In this document: positions 10,302 through 22,128 of the stretch, in pieces
Position numbering within the stretch: position 1 is the first letter of the stretch
Layout of the letters: every line of letters starts with the position of its first letter
Assembly: GCA_947471745.1 (NCBI GenBank)
Contig: CANJKZ010000514.1
Span: 62,001-126,000, forward strand
From: Closterium sp. Naga37s-1
Lineage: Eukaryota; Streptophyta; Zygnematophyceae; Desmidiales; Closteriaceae
Direction of reading: 5' to 3'
Length of the DNA stretch: 64,000 nt
Translations under genes and position numbers: made by a program
Notes under the pieces: generated by a model
What the model saw: the letters and a program-made list of their open reading frames with translations, nothing else
The model's database searches: none
What the model was told of the DNA's origin: nothing

Positions 10302-11490
10302 ACGGCGACGAGATGCTGCTCGTTTGGCGGCGTAGGATGTACTTTGTCGGGCGAAGTACACCGGCCGGGTCCTCTGCACCGACCTTCGCCCCTGCCCGGC
10401 GAGCTCGTTGAAGTCGGCGTCGGCGCTGACTGAGGTGGTGGCTTTGCGGGCGATCGTCTCGCCGACGAAGTTGACGCCGGACAGGTGGCACGCAAGGCTT
10501 GCCCATGTCGGCATCGACACCATCACGAGCTCGGCAAAGCACGACATCGCCATCGGCCTGGACATCAAGCCATCGACCGGCGCCATCTTGCCGTGCGCCT
10601 CCTGCGTCGGTGGGAAAATGGCCCGGCATACCTTCCCCGACAAGGGCTCGGACGCCGCCGAAGCTCTGGCCGTCGTGCACATCGACCTGTGCGGGCCGTT
10701 CCGGGTGGCCGCCAAGGATGGCAGCCTCTACTTCTTGCTGCTGAAGGACCGCAAGACCCGCTTCGTGTGGGTGAGGCCGGTCGCCAAGAAGTATGACGTA
10801 CTGCGGGAGTTCGAGAAGTGGCTGCTGCTGGTGGAGCGGCAGACGAAGAAGTCGGTGCTGATGCTCCGCTTAGACCGTGGAGGGGAGTTCCTCAGGAAGG
10901 AGTTCACTGCCTTCGTGGACGGGAAACGCATCGTCCACGACTTGACCTGCCCGTACACTCCGCAGCAGAACGGCATGGCGGAGCGGGAGATGCGGACGGT
11001 GGTCGAGTCGGTGCGGATGATGCTGCTGCACATGGGAGTGCATCACCACTGGCGGCACCTCACCGTGCGGCAGGCCGTCTGGGTGCGCAACTGCCTTGAG
11101 CGGTCGGTGTTGCCGCCGGGGACGACGCCGCACCATCTGCTGACCAGCAAGAAGCCCGACTTGACGCTGGCGCGCATGTGGGGCTGCATGGCGCAGTTCC
11201 CCGAGCAGCAGCGCGGTAAGAAGCTGGCGCCAAAGGCCAGCTGGGACCTTCACCTCGGCGTGTCGGAGGAGAGCAAGGGTTGGGAGGTCCTCGACCTCAC
11301 CGACAGCAAGGTGGTCACCACGTCGGAGGTGGTGTTCTACGAAACGATGTCGCTGGAGATGAGGAAGTCGGAGCACGGGCCGGCGTCGGGGCGGACGCCG
11401 AATAACTCACCGACAGACACCTCGATGAATGGATTGGCAGAGCTATGGCCAAGCCATTCACCCCTTGGCCGAGCTATGGCCAAGCCATGA
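10302..11490 (+). pseudogene. Integrase of copia A, fused to 31-bp repeat
   Basis: An ATG at 10408 opens 360 codons. The zinc-binding region shows WHARLAH followed by CASC (an HHCC pattern). The DDE core is complete: Asp in HIDLCGP (10684-10686), Asp in RLDRGGEF (10873-10875) and Glu in GMAEREM (10981-10983), giving the D,D(35)E spacing of retroviral integrases. The last 18 codons come from the 31-bp array, where the frame stops at 11490. Integrase would insert element cDNA in the nucleus, but without the preceding polyprotein and a working protease it would not be made normally. The domain itself looks intact. Confidence 0.88.
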
Positions 11491-14400
11491 ACCCATTGGC
11501 CGAGCTATGGCCAAGCCATTCACCCCTTGGCCGAGCCATTGACCCCTTAGCGAAGCTTTGGCCAAGCTATTAGCCCCTTAGCCGAGCCATTATCCCTTAG
11601 GCTGAGCTATGGCCGAGCCATCAACCCCTTGACCGAGCTATGTCTAAGCCATTAATCCCTTGGCCGAGCCATTAACCCTTTGGCCGAGCTATGGCCGAGC
11701 TATGGCCGAGCCAATATCTTCCTGGCCGAGCCAATAATCCCTTGGCCGAGCTATGGCGAAACCATTCACCCCTTGGCCGAGCCATTAACCCCTTGGCCGA
11801 GCCATCAACCTCTTGGACGAACTATGGCCAAGCCATTAACCCCTTGGCCAAGCCATTAGCCCCTTGGCCAAGCTATGGCCAAGCCATTTACCCCTTGACC
11901 GAGCTATGGCCAAGCCATTAACCCCTTTGCCGAGCCATTCGCCCCTTGGCCGAGCTATGGCCGAGCCAATATCTTGTTGCCCATAATTCCTTGGCCGAGC
12001 AATGGTCAAGCCACAAACTCCTTGGCCGAGCTATGGCCAAGCCATTCACCGCTTGGCCGAGCTATCGCCAAGCCATTAACCCCTTGGCCAAGCCATTTAC
12101 CCCTTGGCCAAGCTTTGGCCAAGCCATTAACACATTGGCCGAGCCATTTACCCCTTGGCCAATGTATTGCCGAGCCATTAACCCCTTGGCCGAGCCATTA
12201 AACCCTTGGCCGAGCTATGGCCAATCTATTCACCCCTTGGCCGAGCCATTAACCCCTTGGTCAAGCTATGGCCAAACCATTAACCCCTTGGCCGAACTAC
12301 GGCCAAGCCATTTACCCCGTGGCCGAGCCATTAGCCCCTAGGCCAAGCTATGGCCAAGCCATTAACCCCTTGGCCGAGCTATGGCCAAGCCATTAACCCC
12401 TTGGCCGAGCCATTCGCCCCTTGGACGAGCTTTGGCCACGCAATTAACCCCTTGGCCGAGCCCATAACCCCTTGGCCGAGCTATGGTCAAGCCATTAACC
12501 CCTTGGCCGAGCTATGGCCAAGCCATTCACCCCTTGGCCGAGCTATGGCCAAGCCATTAACCCCTTCGCCGAACCATTAACTCCTTGGCCGAGCTATGGC
12601 CAAGCTATTAACCCCTCAGCCAAGCCATTAACCCCTTGGCCGACCATTAACCCCTTGGCCGAGCTATAGCCAAATTATTAACCCCGTGGCCGAGCCATTA
12701 GCCCCTTGGCCAAGCTATGGCCAAGCCATTAACCCCTTGGCCGAGCTATGGCCAAGCCATTAACCCCTTGGCCGAGCCATTCGCCCCTTGGACGAGCTTT
12801 GGCCACGCAATTAACCCCTTGGCCGAGCCCATAACCCATTGGCCGAGCTATGGTCAAGCCATTAACCCCTTGGCCGAGATATGGCCAAGCCATTCACCCC
12901 TTGGCCGAGCTATGGCCAAGCCATTAACCCCTTGGCCGAACCATTAACTCCTTGGCCGAGCTATGGCCAAGCTATTAACCCCTCAGCCAAGCCATTAACC
13001 CCTTGGCCGACCATTAACCCCTTGGCCGAGCTATGGCCAAATTATTAACCCCTTGGCCGAGCCATTAACACAATGGCCGAGCTATGGCGGAGCCACTAAC
13101 CCCTTGGCCGATCCATTGACCCCTTGGCCGATCCATTAGCCCCTTGGCCGAGCTATGGCCAAGCCATTAAACCCTTGGCCGAGCTATGCCAAGCCATTAA
13201 CCCCTTGACCGAGCTAGGGCCAAGCCATTAACCCATTGGCCGAGCTAGAGCCAAGCCATTAACCTGTTGGCCGAACAATGGCCAAGTCATTCACCCCTTG
13301 CCCGAGCAATTAACCCCTTGGCCGAGCTATGGCCAAGCTTTTAACCCCTTGGCCGAGCCATTGACCCCTTAGCCGAGCCATTGACCCCTTGGCCCAGCTA
13401 TGGCCGGGCCATTAACCCATTGGCCTAGCTATGGCCAAGCCATTAACCCTTTGGCTTAGCTATGGCCAAGCCATTCACCTCTTGGCCGAGCTACGGACAA
13501 GCCATTAGCCCCTTGGCCGAGCCACTAACCTCTTGGCCGAGCTATAGCCAAGCCATAAACCCCTTGGCCGAGCCAATAACCTCTTGGCCGAGCTATGGCC
13601 GAGCCATTAACTCCTTGGCCGAGCTATGGCCAAGCCATTCACCCCTTGGCCGAGCAATGGACAAGCCAATAACCCCTGGGCCGAGCCATTATCCCCTTGG
13701 CTGAGCTATGGCCAAGCCATTCACCCCTTGGCCTAGCCATTAACCCCTTGGCCAAGCTATGGCCAAGCCATGTACCCCTTGGCCGAGCCACTAACCCCTT
13801 GGCCGAGCTATGGCCAAGCCATTCACCCCTTGGCCGAGCTATGGCCAAGCCATGAACCCATTGGCCGAGCTATGGCCAAGCCATTCACCCCTTGGCCGAG
13901 CCATTGACCCCTTAGTAAAGCTTTGGCCAAGCTATTAGCCCCTTAGCCGAGCCATTATCCCTTAGGCTGAGCTATGGCCGAGCCATCAACCCCTTGGCCG
14001 AGCTATGTCTAAGCCATTAATTCCTTAGCCGAGCCATTAACCCCTTGGCCGAGCTATGGCCGAGCTATGGCCGAGCCAATATCTTCTTGGCCGAGCCAAT
14101 AATCCCTTGGCCGAGCTATGGCGAAGCCATTCACCCCTTGGCCGAGCCATTAACCCCTTGGCCGAGCCATTAACCCCTTGGACGAACTATGGCCAAGCCA
14201 TTAACGCCTTGGCCGAGCCATTAGCCCCTTGGCCAAGCTATGGCCAAGCCATTTACCCCTTGACCGAGCTATGGCCAAGCCATTCACCGCTTGGCCGAGC
14301 TATCGCCAAGCCATTAACCCCTTGGCCAAGCCATTTACCCCTTGGCCAAGGTTTGGCCAAGCCATTAACACATTGGCCGAGCCATTCACCCCTTGGCCAA

Positions 14401-14581
14401 GGTATTGCCGAGCCATTAACCCCTTGGCCGAGCCATTAAACCCTTGGCCGAGCTATGGCCAATCCGTTCACCCCTTGGCCGAGCCATTAACCCCTTGGTC
14501 AAGCTATGGCCAAACCATTAACGCCTTGGCCGAGCTATGGCAAACCATTAACCCCTTGGCCGAGCCATTAACCCCTTGGCT
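11437..14581 (-). repeat. 31-bp two-module minisatellite, minus orientation
   Basis: Same A/AB modules as at 2326-5933 but reversed (CGAGCTATGGCCAAGCCATT). Higher-level copies: CCAATATCTTCCTGGCCGAG at about 11712 recurs near 14076 (2.36 kb apart), and GAGCCCATAACCC at 12458 recurs at about 12823 (365 bp apart). The segment around 12700-13700 is a paralogue of the two flanks of element B joined together. No gene is seen. Confidence 0.95.
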
Positions 14582-15732
14582 GGGTTGTGTGAGTGATTGC
14601 AGCGTTCCTTAGCTTTCTCTCTACTTGCTTATTCACAACGAGAATTAGCAAGAGTTTCACTAGAGAAAGTTTAGAACAAAGATTTCGGATGAAATCAACA
14701 AAGATAGCAAGAATGGCTACATCAGAAGCAAGTCTGCCTAGCGCACAGGCAGGTCGACTTCCAGCGCAGCAAAGTTGGCGACCTGCCAGCAAGTCCACAC
14801 AGCTCCAGCGCTGCAGAAGAGCGGCTTGCCAATGTAGCAAGACGACAGTGTGCCAACGCTGCAGCAAGGCGGCCACCAGCGTTGCACCCGCAGATAACAG
14901 CAACGCACCTACTTCGTAGTTGCTCGTAGTCAGTTGGCGCGACGTGCACCGTTACGTGCACGGCGCCACTGCCAAGTTGGCCACGTGCCATTGAATGCGC
15001 CTGACGAGCCACGTCGACCTCGGGATACCACTCCCGTGATACCTCGGCTTCGCTAGAACCTCCTGGATGACGTTCGCGCGCCCCCGCAGACCTTCGTCGG
15101 CCAGGTTACATGGTCGACCAGAGCAGGCCGCCGACCTTCACAAGTCGGTGTCCCCAAGTCGGCGTCACGTTGACGAACACCTTCGTCGACGCCGACTTCA
15201 CCTCGTCGACCAACATCCTTGCCGACTTTGCTAAAGTCGGCCCCACTGTCGCCGACTTCCTCCAAGTCGGCTAACCATCACAGTCGGCCAACCACGCCGA
15301 CTTGATCCCAAAGTCGGCTAACCAAGCCGACTTAGCCGACCACCAAGTCGGCTCCGCCGTTCTGACGAAGTCGATGTCGCAGAAGCCGGCTTCACCGAAG
15401 TCGGCTAACCCGTAGGCCGGCGAACCCCTTCGTCGCCATTTTGAAGCTATCTGCCGACTTTGCCAAGTCGGCCTCCCAAGTTCAGCGCCCTCAAGTCAGC
15501 GCCCCTCCAAAGTCGACGAGTCTCTCCGTCGACCATCAGGTTGAAGTCAGCCGCCGGCTTCCTACCGTCAGCGGCTTCGCAGTGGCCCCGCGCAGGTTGA
15601 CCAAGTCCATCGGCATGCTCGCCTAAGTCGGTGTTGCCCACTGCAGTCGGTCGGCTGTACCTCCCGCACACCCGACCATAAATTCGGCTCCGCCCAAGCG
15701 AGGATGGGGCCAACTCCCAACTCCCGGAGACA
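14582..15732 (-). mobile_element. Solo LTR of copia family A, 3' end missing
   Basis: Reverse complement starts TGTCTCCGGGAGTTGGG and follows the LTR of A (GGCCCCATCCTCGCTTGGGC, GGTCGGGTGTGCGGGA). It lacks about the last 50 bp, starting within TTGTGTGAGTGA. No flanking duplication could be identified because of this truncation. The middle, about 15120-15480, is packed with GCCGACTT/AAGTCGGC inverted pairs not seen at this density in the LTR of A. Confidence 0.8.
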
Positions 15733-16491
15733 GGCCGATCTATGGCCAAGCCATTAACCCCTTGGCCGAGCCATTATCCCCTTGGCCAAGCTATGGCCAA
15801 GCCATTCACTCCTTGGCCGAGCAATGGCCAAGCCATGAACCCGTTGGCCGAGCTATGGCCAAGCCATTCACCCCTTGGCCGAGCCATTAGCCCTTGGCAG
15901 AGCTGTGGCCGAGCCATTAACCTCTTTGCCAAGCCATTACCCCCATGGCCGAGCTGTGTTTAAGCCATTAACCCCTTGGCCGAGCAATTAACCCCTTGGC
16001 CGAGCTATGGCCGAGCCATTATCCCCTTGGCCGAGCCAAAAACCCCTTGGCCGAGCTATGGCCAAGCCATTCACCCCTTGGCCGAGCAATTATCCCCTTG
16101 GCCAAGCTATGGCCAAGCCATTAACCCCTTGGCCGAACTACGGCCAAGCCATTTACCCCGTGGCCGAGCCATTAGCCCCTTGGCCAAGCTATGGCCAAGC
16201 CATTAACCCCTTGGCCGAGCTATGGCCAAGCCATTAACCCCTTGGCCGAGCCATTCGCCCCTTGGACGAGCTTTGGCCACGCAATTAACCCCTTGGCCGA
16301 GCCCATAACCCATTGGCCGAGCTATGGTCAAGCCATTAACCCCTTGGCCGAGATATGGCCAAGCCATTCACCCTTTGGCCGAGCTATGGCCAAGCCATTA
16401 ACCCCTTGGCCGAACCATTAACTCCTTGGCCGAGCTATGGCCAAGCTATTAACCCCTCAGCCAAGCCATTAACCCCTTGGCCGACCATTAA
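15733..16491 (-). repeat. 31-bp two-module minisatellite, minus orientation (continuation)
   Basis: Same modules and orientation as at 11437-14581. The stretch about 16190-16491 is nearly identical to about 12710-13017. It ends in ATTAA, the first copy of the target-site duplication of element B. Confidence 0.95.
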
Positions 16492-16628
16492 TGTTAGAAT
16501 GTAGAACTGAACGAGAATGAATGAACTAGGCAGCAGGGTGATACAAGTAGGAAACCCTAGCAATGTTGTACCCCCTAAGGCTAAACCCACTATAGCCTAC
16601 ACAATATAAACATGTATGATGTTTGACA
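16492..16628 (-). repeat. 3' LTR of copia B
   Basis: 137 bp with TG...CA ends in element orientation (TGTCAAACATC...ATTCTAACA). It is immediately preceded, in element orientation, by a purine-rich CTATGGGGGTG (16629-16639) that fits a polypurine tract. A diverged copy of this LTR family lies at 53014-53148. Confidence 0.93.
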
Positions 16629-16861
16629 CACCCCCATAGGCGAAGTGGGGGACAACCAGATGGTCACAAGACCAGTCAAAGCAAAGCAAAGCAAAGCAAG
16701 CTCAGGGTGGATCTCAAGGAAACCACACAAATTCCGAGCACAAGCAAGCGATCACAAGACCAGTTCACATGCAGTTTGATAATAAACAAGAGGTACAGTG
16801 ATCACAACCTAGCAAGTGTAAGCATGCAGGTATATATATAGAGATCACAGTACAAGCAGAG

Positions 16862-17788
16862 TCAAGAAGTAAGCAAGTGAGGCACAGTGGGCACAAGGCC
16901 GAGAACAGTACAGAAACGCTGATGATCACAAGGCTGAAGCGCCTTGGTGAACACATCAGCAGTGTTGGCCCGAGTGGCCACGTAAGCAAGACGAAGCTGA
17001 CCACGCTGCTGCAACTCTCGAGCAAGGAAGTAGCGCAGAGCGATGTGCTTCGTTCTGTGCTCCAGTCTGTGCTCCTGACACAAGGCGATGGCTGCCTTGT
17101 TGTCGACGTACAGCACTGGAGGAGAACGAGGCCGCTCTTCCAGGTCGGTCAGCAGGTAGGTGAGCCAGCGTAACTCCTGTGCAGCCATGGCTGTGGCGTA
17201 GATCTCAGCCTCACAACTGGAGCTAAGAACTGAAGACGAGCGTGTAGTTCGCCAAGAAACTGAACCAGAGCCAAGGCTGAAGGTGTAACCCTGAGACGAC
17301 CGCTGCGTAGCCTGGTCGTCAACCCAAGAAGCGTCTGAGTGCCCAGTGAGGACAACGTCGCTCCGTCCTCCAAGCACAAGTCCCATGCCCGACGTAATGC
17401 ACAAGTAGTGCAACACCCTCTTAGCGGCATCCATGTGCTCCTTCCGGTGACGGCCAGGAGCGACATAGCGTGCTAGGATGCTAAGAGGGTACGCAAGGTC
17501 AGGTCGAGTGCAGGTCATTAGGTACATGAGGCAGCCCACAAGCTCTGGATACGGGCCACTCGGCTCTACGGACTCATCCGAAGGCAGAGCTGAGAGCGAG
17601 TGACCGGTAGGCAGAGGAGTGGGCTGAGGCGAGGAGTACGTGAAGCGGAAGCGCTGAAGGACCTGCTGCACCATGTGTGACTGAGTCAAGGTGATGGTGC
17701 GCTGTGCTCTGTCCCGGGTGATCCGCAAGCCAAGATAGCTTGTCAGCTCACCCAGGTCTGTGCACGTGTGTCTCTTCTGCAGCTCCGA
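16862..17788 (-). pseudogene. RNase H and end of reverse transcriptase, copia B
   Basis: Downstream part of the RVT_2/RNase H region, in the same frame as the RT piece at 17789-18526 but separated from it by a TAG. It contains the family block ITRDRAQRTITLTQSHMVQQ, then PELVGCLMYLMTCTRPDLAY, the RNase H first acidic region (TGHSDASW), SSCEAEIYA and VLYVDNKAAI. It ends at PTVPHLLTS followed by a stop, the expected C-terminus of the polyprotein. RNase H degrades the RNA strand of the RNA-DNA hybrid during reverse transcription. The domain itself shows no internal break. Confidence 0.9.
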
Positions 17789-18526
17789 CTACATGTGGGC
17801 GAGTGCCTCAGTGTCAGCAGTAGCAAAGACCAAGTCGTCTACGTACACGAGAACGTAGAAAGGCGGCAGAGTGGTGTCGGTGCGTAGAAACAGCGACGGG
17901 TCAGCAGTAGAAGGAGCAAACCCAAGAGCAGCAAGACTAGTCCTCAGTGTGTTCTGCCACTCATGGGGTGCCTGGCGGAGACCGTAGACTGGCCGCCGGA
18001 GGCTCCACTGGGTACCAGCAGGGAACGACCCAGTGAAGCCAGGTGGGCGGCGCAGCCAGATCTCCTCGTGCAGGCTGCCCTGTAGGAAAGCAGTGCTGAA
18101 GTCAAGAGAGTGGAGCTCGTAGTCACGCTGAGCGGCGACGTGCAGCAGAACCCGAAGAGTGGTCATCTTCGGGGTCGGGGAGAAGGTCTGGAAGAAGTCA
18201 ACTCCCTCTCGCTGACTGAAGCCTCGTGCAACGTAACGCGCCTTGAAGACAGGCGGAGAACCCGGCGGCCGCTTCACCCTGAAAATCCACATGCCACTGA
18301 CGATGTTCGCCCCAGGTGGGGGAACCTCGTCGACGTAGGTGCCTGTGGACTTCCAGGAAGCCATCTCTGCGTCCATGGCTGTCTGCCACTGAGAGGAGTA
18401 GGGACCCTCTATCGCCTCTGCGTAAGAGCGCGGGGTCGGGATGTCTGGTGCATCCAGGTCTCCCTCAGGGGCAATCAGCATGGACACGAGATGAGGTAAA
18501 GCAGCGGCAAAGCACTCAAACTCCTC
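17789..18526 (-). pseudogene. Reverse transcriptase of copia B, bounded by two in-frame stops
   Basis: The copia reverse transcriptase (RVT_2) reads MWIFRVKRPPGSPPVFKARY, DFFQTFSPTPK, LDFSTAFLQG and the catalytic FYVLVYVDDLVFAT, so palm motifs A and C (YVDD) are intact. It is in frame with the integrase piece upstream and with RNase H downstream, but TAG codons at 18527-18529 and 17789-17791 interrupt both joins. The upstream one can be explained by a single C-to-T change (CAG to TAG) and the downstream one by a Lys codon replaced by TAG. No frameshift is seen here. Confidence 0.92.
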
Positions 18527-18529
18527 CTA

Positions 18530-21133
18530 TCTGTCCTCAAGGACGTCCGTGCCAAGAGCACACTCACCCCCGACGGACGGAGGACAGACAGACTCAGACT
18601 CAGCAACAAGGCTAGCGGCGTAGTCTAGACGACAGGCGGCAGCAAAGTCAACAAGCTCAGCAACTAGGGCAGACGCAGCAGTGGACTCAAAGTCAGGGTC
18701 AGTGACAACAGTAGCGAGAAGACGCGTGACAGTAGGACTGGCAGCACGAGCAAGGTCTGACGGCGGGTCAGCAAGGGCAGGAAGAGAGGACGCAGGAGGA
18801 GACGGCAGAGGGACACGCTGTGGAGCAGTGGAAGGACGCAGAGTCATATAGTGAGTGCCAAGTACAGGAGGAGGACGCTGACGCGGAGCACGACGACCAG
18901 CGCGGACAGCGCGGACAAGCGACTCTAGACGAGACTCAGGTGACTCAGGACGAGACTCAGGCGACGCAGGACGAGACTCAGGCTCACGACGCTCCGTAAG
19001 ACCTCTAGTCGGCCCAGCGTAGGGAGAAGGACCAGGCAGTGGAGAGGCAAGCGGTAACTGTGACTGCGACTGGACCGGTGGTGGACTCAGTAGGGGAGGA
19101 GAAGGACCAGTGGAGGGCGGGAGGCCAAGAACCTGCTGAAGGAGCGGAACGTAGTACGGCCGCGGCCGCTCGGCACCTCCTGAACCAGCAGAGACAGCAC
19201 CAGCACCCTCAGCCCCAGGGTCTCCAGCACCAACTCCCGCAGCACCACCAGCAACCCCAGCAGCTCCAGTACCTCCAGCTCCAACCCCCGCAGCAGCTCC
19301 AGTACCTCCAGTACGAGCACCTCCAGAACCAGCGGCTCCAGCACCAGCAGTACCTCCAGTAGCTCCAGCACCAGCAGCACCTCCAGCACCAGCAGCGCCT
19401 CCAGCAGCTCTAGCATCAGCAGCACCTCCAGCACCAGTAGCGTCTCCAGCAGCTCCAGCTCCAGCAGCACCTCCAGCAGCACCACCAGCAGCACCAGCAC
19501 CAGCACCAGCTCCAGCTCCAGGGTCCGCGGCACCAGCCGCAGCTCCAGCTCCAGGGTCCGCGGCACCAGCAGCGGCTCCAGCTCCAGGGTCCTCAGCACC
19601 AGCAGCAGCTCCAACTTCAGGGTCGGTAGCACCAGCAGCACCACTCTGGAGACTGCAGCGCCGAGCGTACCACTCTCGGAGCCGCTGGGGAGAGGGCAGC
19701 TCCCGCCTAGGCGGGGAACCACGAGCACCAGCTCCAGCAGCACCCCTAGCCCCAGAAGCGCCCCTCCTGAGGCTGCAGTACCGCGAGTACCACTCACGCA
19801 GCTGCTGGGAAGAGGGAGCGCCTCCAGGCGCAGCACGGTCAGTCGCAGCACCCCCAGGCTCAGTACCCTCAGACGTAGCACTCTCAGGCTCAGCACCCCC
19901 AGACTCAGCAACCTCAGGCTCAGCACCCCCAGGCTCCGCACCCCCAGGCTTAGCACCCCCAGGCTCCGCACGCTCAGGCTCAGCACCCCCAGGCTCCGCA
20001 CCCCCAGGCTCCGCACGCTCAGGCTCAGCACCCCTAGCAGGACGAGAGTCGACAGCTACCTCGACAGGCTCAACCGGGTCTACCTGGGACACACCTGAGG
20101 GAGCGGCACCCTGAGGGGGGAGGGGGTCTACCACAGCAGCACCTGGTGCAAGGAAGAGAGGCGGGGGGGGGAGCGGGGCAGTGCGGTAGGGGAAGAGGCG
20201 GTAGTAGGGGACCGACTCATCGAAAGTGACGTCCTGAGAGGGCAGGACACGGCGCGAGGTGGCGTGGTAAAACTGCCAACCAGACGGGTCCGGGACAAAG
20301 CCAAGGAAGACACAAGGAACAGCGCGGGAGGAGAGCTTGTCCGCGGACGTATCGCGGACAAAAGCACGAGATCCCCAGACCCGGAAACGCGACGCATCGC
20401 CAACCTTCCCCGTCCACAGCAGTGTGGGCGAGGTCTCTGGCAAGGAGACATGGGGCCAGAGGTTGAGCTGATGCGCGGCGTACCGGACCGCAAACGGCCA
20501 CAGAAAGTGGGGGGCAGCCGCATGGATCAAGGAGGTACGAGCGACCTCCATGACCAAGCCAATGCGGCGCTCAGCAACCCCATTCTGCTGTGGAGAGGCC
20601 GGAAGCGTGAACGACTGCTCAATGCCCTCCCCCTGACAGAAGGCCCTCAAGAGGTCGGAGGAAAACTCCCCACCTCTGTCAGAGTGCAGACGCAGGACAG
20701 GAAAGTCCGAGTGGAACCTCTCGCTGAGCTGGAGACAAGCAGCGCGGATCCAAGGGATCAAAACATCAGGGACTTCACCCTTGGTGCGCAAGGGGAAGAC
20801 CATGGTGTAGCGCGAGTAGTCGTCAACAACTATCAAGAAGTACCTCTCGTGACCCTGTCCACGGACGCGGGCTGGGCCCCACACGTCCATGTGGAGCGTC
20901 TGCAGGGGAGCAGTCGTCGGGGGAAACGAGGAGGAGTGAGGAGCGGCGCGCTGCCGCCCCTCGACACAGGGAAGACAGGGAGGAGCAGGCGAGGGTGGGA
21001 GGGGAGGGAGAACCCTGGGAAGACCAGAGACAAGGTACCGGGAGTGCATGCCACGAAGGCGCTGCACTGACGGGTGACCAAGGCGGTGGTGCCAGAGGAC
21101 GGTCTCGTGCGCCAGGGAGCGACACGAGCGCAA
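18530..21133 (-). pseudogene. Integrase and Ala/Gly-rich linker, copia B
   Basis: 868 codons on the minus strand. The gag-pre-integrase zinc region (WHHRLGHP, CLPCVEG) leads to the integrase core with Asp in HMDVWGP, Asp in LHSDRGGEF and Glu in NGVAERR, so D,D,E is complete. The core is followed by the capsid-proximal linker: ten-residue repeats of the type GGAEPERAEP (plus-strand 19855-20030) and a long Ala/Gly tract (about 19180-19640) produced by short CAGCTCC-type repeats. The upstream protease frame joins only by a frameshift near 21110-21140. The linker between integrase and RT is normally variable in copia elements, but this length and bias are extreme. Confidence 0.9.
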
Positions 21134-21797
21134 CTACCTGAGGGGACTCAGTGGTCAGTGTGTACAGGTCCGACCCCGGCTGCCGAGTGAAGGTAGCCAG
21201 GTGGCGACCCGTCCGAGCGCACGTGCAGTGTGTCACGCGCTCGTAGGCAGGGGTGAACTGGTGGACACCCCCGTCCTGGAGCGCACTACTCGCCACCAAG
21301 TTCGTAGAGAACGAGGGGAGGTAGAGACCTGACAGTGTCCCCGACGGGACCGCAGGACAAGGGAGGACAGTGGAGGAGGTCGCAATGACCGGACCCCCAG
21401 AGGGGTCAGCGAGGGAGACTGCAACCGGCCGAGCAAGCTGCTCAAGGGCAGTGCGGTCACGAAAGAAACAGCGGGAAGCACCTGAGTCCAGTGTGAAGGT
21501 GTGCAGTGCCTCAGTAGACGCAGTACCAGAGGGTGCAGACTCACGAGTACCTAGAGCAGCAGCCTCACCAGCACCTGGGGCAACAGACACACTAGCACCT
21601 AGAGCGGCAGCCTCACCAGCACCTGAGGCAACAGACACACGAGCACCTAGTGCGGCAGCCTCACCAGTACCTAGAGCAGCAGACTGGATACCGGGGTCAG
21701 GCGGCACACTCAGGTGACAGGCACCCTCAGCACTAGTAGACAATGCATACATGGCAGTGAGGAGAGCATCATAGTCAAGAGCAAAGATATCTACCCT
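20823..21797 (-). pseudogene. Protease region of copia B
   Basis: Frame opening at Met 21752. Residues 30-75 are three copies of an 18-residue repeat (GEAAALGARVSVASGA type). The aspartic protease motif FTLDSGASRCFF has its Asp at residue 89, so the catalytic residue is present. It continues through LPCPAVPSGTLSGLYLPSFS, the usual family sequence, and then leaves frame near 21110-21140; the last part of the frame, to 20823, is out-of-frame translation. A TAG at 21798-21800 separates it from the gag zinc region in the same frame. Confidence 0.88.
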
Positions 21798-21800
21798 CTA

Positions 21801-22123
21801 CCTAAGCAGCTCCAGCCAGGAGGGGAGCTCAGCGTCGTCGCCAAACTCTGTACGCCAAGCGTCGCTCAGACGGGCGAAGCAGCGGGACTCTGTGCGACTA
21901 GGTGTCCCGCAAGGCTGACCAGTCCGGACACCTGTGCGAATGACGTAAGGGCAGCGAGCAGGACTCAGTGACCCGCTACTCTGAGCGTACCACTCACGAA
22001 GCTGCTGGGGCGAAAGAGCCTCGCGGGGACGATGCTGCAGCTGCACCTGGCCACTACTAGAAGCTCCCGAACGACCAACTCCAGAGCGACTCCCACTACG
22101 GCCACCCCGACAGCCCCAACTAG
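21801..22123 (-). pseudogene. Gag C-terminal zinc region of copia B
   Basis: The frame from 22046 carries REALSPQQLREWYAQ, then Cys32, Cys46, Arg51 and Cys56, i.e. C-X13-C-X4-R-X4-C, followed by FARLSDAWRTEFGDD. Element D has the same layout with His in place of Arg, so this looks like a nucleocapsid knuckle with expanded first spacing and a lost His in B. The LREWY block upstream is tandemly repeated, about 144 bp per unit, and element C inserted into one of these units. The gag stretch is cut by C at 22124-22128. Confidence 0.75.
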
Positions 22124-22128
22124 CGTAC

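Larger units (their letters stand above)
5934..11436 (+). mobile_element. Copia element A, 3'-truncated and degenerate
   Basis: Order is 5' LTR, candidate primer site, gag, protease, integrase, as in Ty1/copia. It stops just after integrase, where the ORF runs into the inverted 31-bp array; reverse transcriptase, RNase H and the 3' LTR are absent. Gag has a frameshift, a stop codon, a 182-bp tandem-repeat insertion and a damaged zinc knuckle; the protease has lost its catalytic Asp; a foreign LTR fragment interrupts the protease/integrase junction. Since the 31-bp array lies in opposite orientations on the two sides of A, its loss of the 3' half may be linked to an inversion. Confidence 0.88.

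Noticed and set aside
19087-20031. 314-codon Leu/Val-rich frame on the minus strand
   Set aside because: Shadow of the Ala/Gly-rich linker of B pol in another phase.
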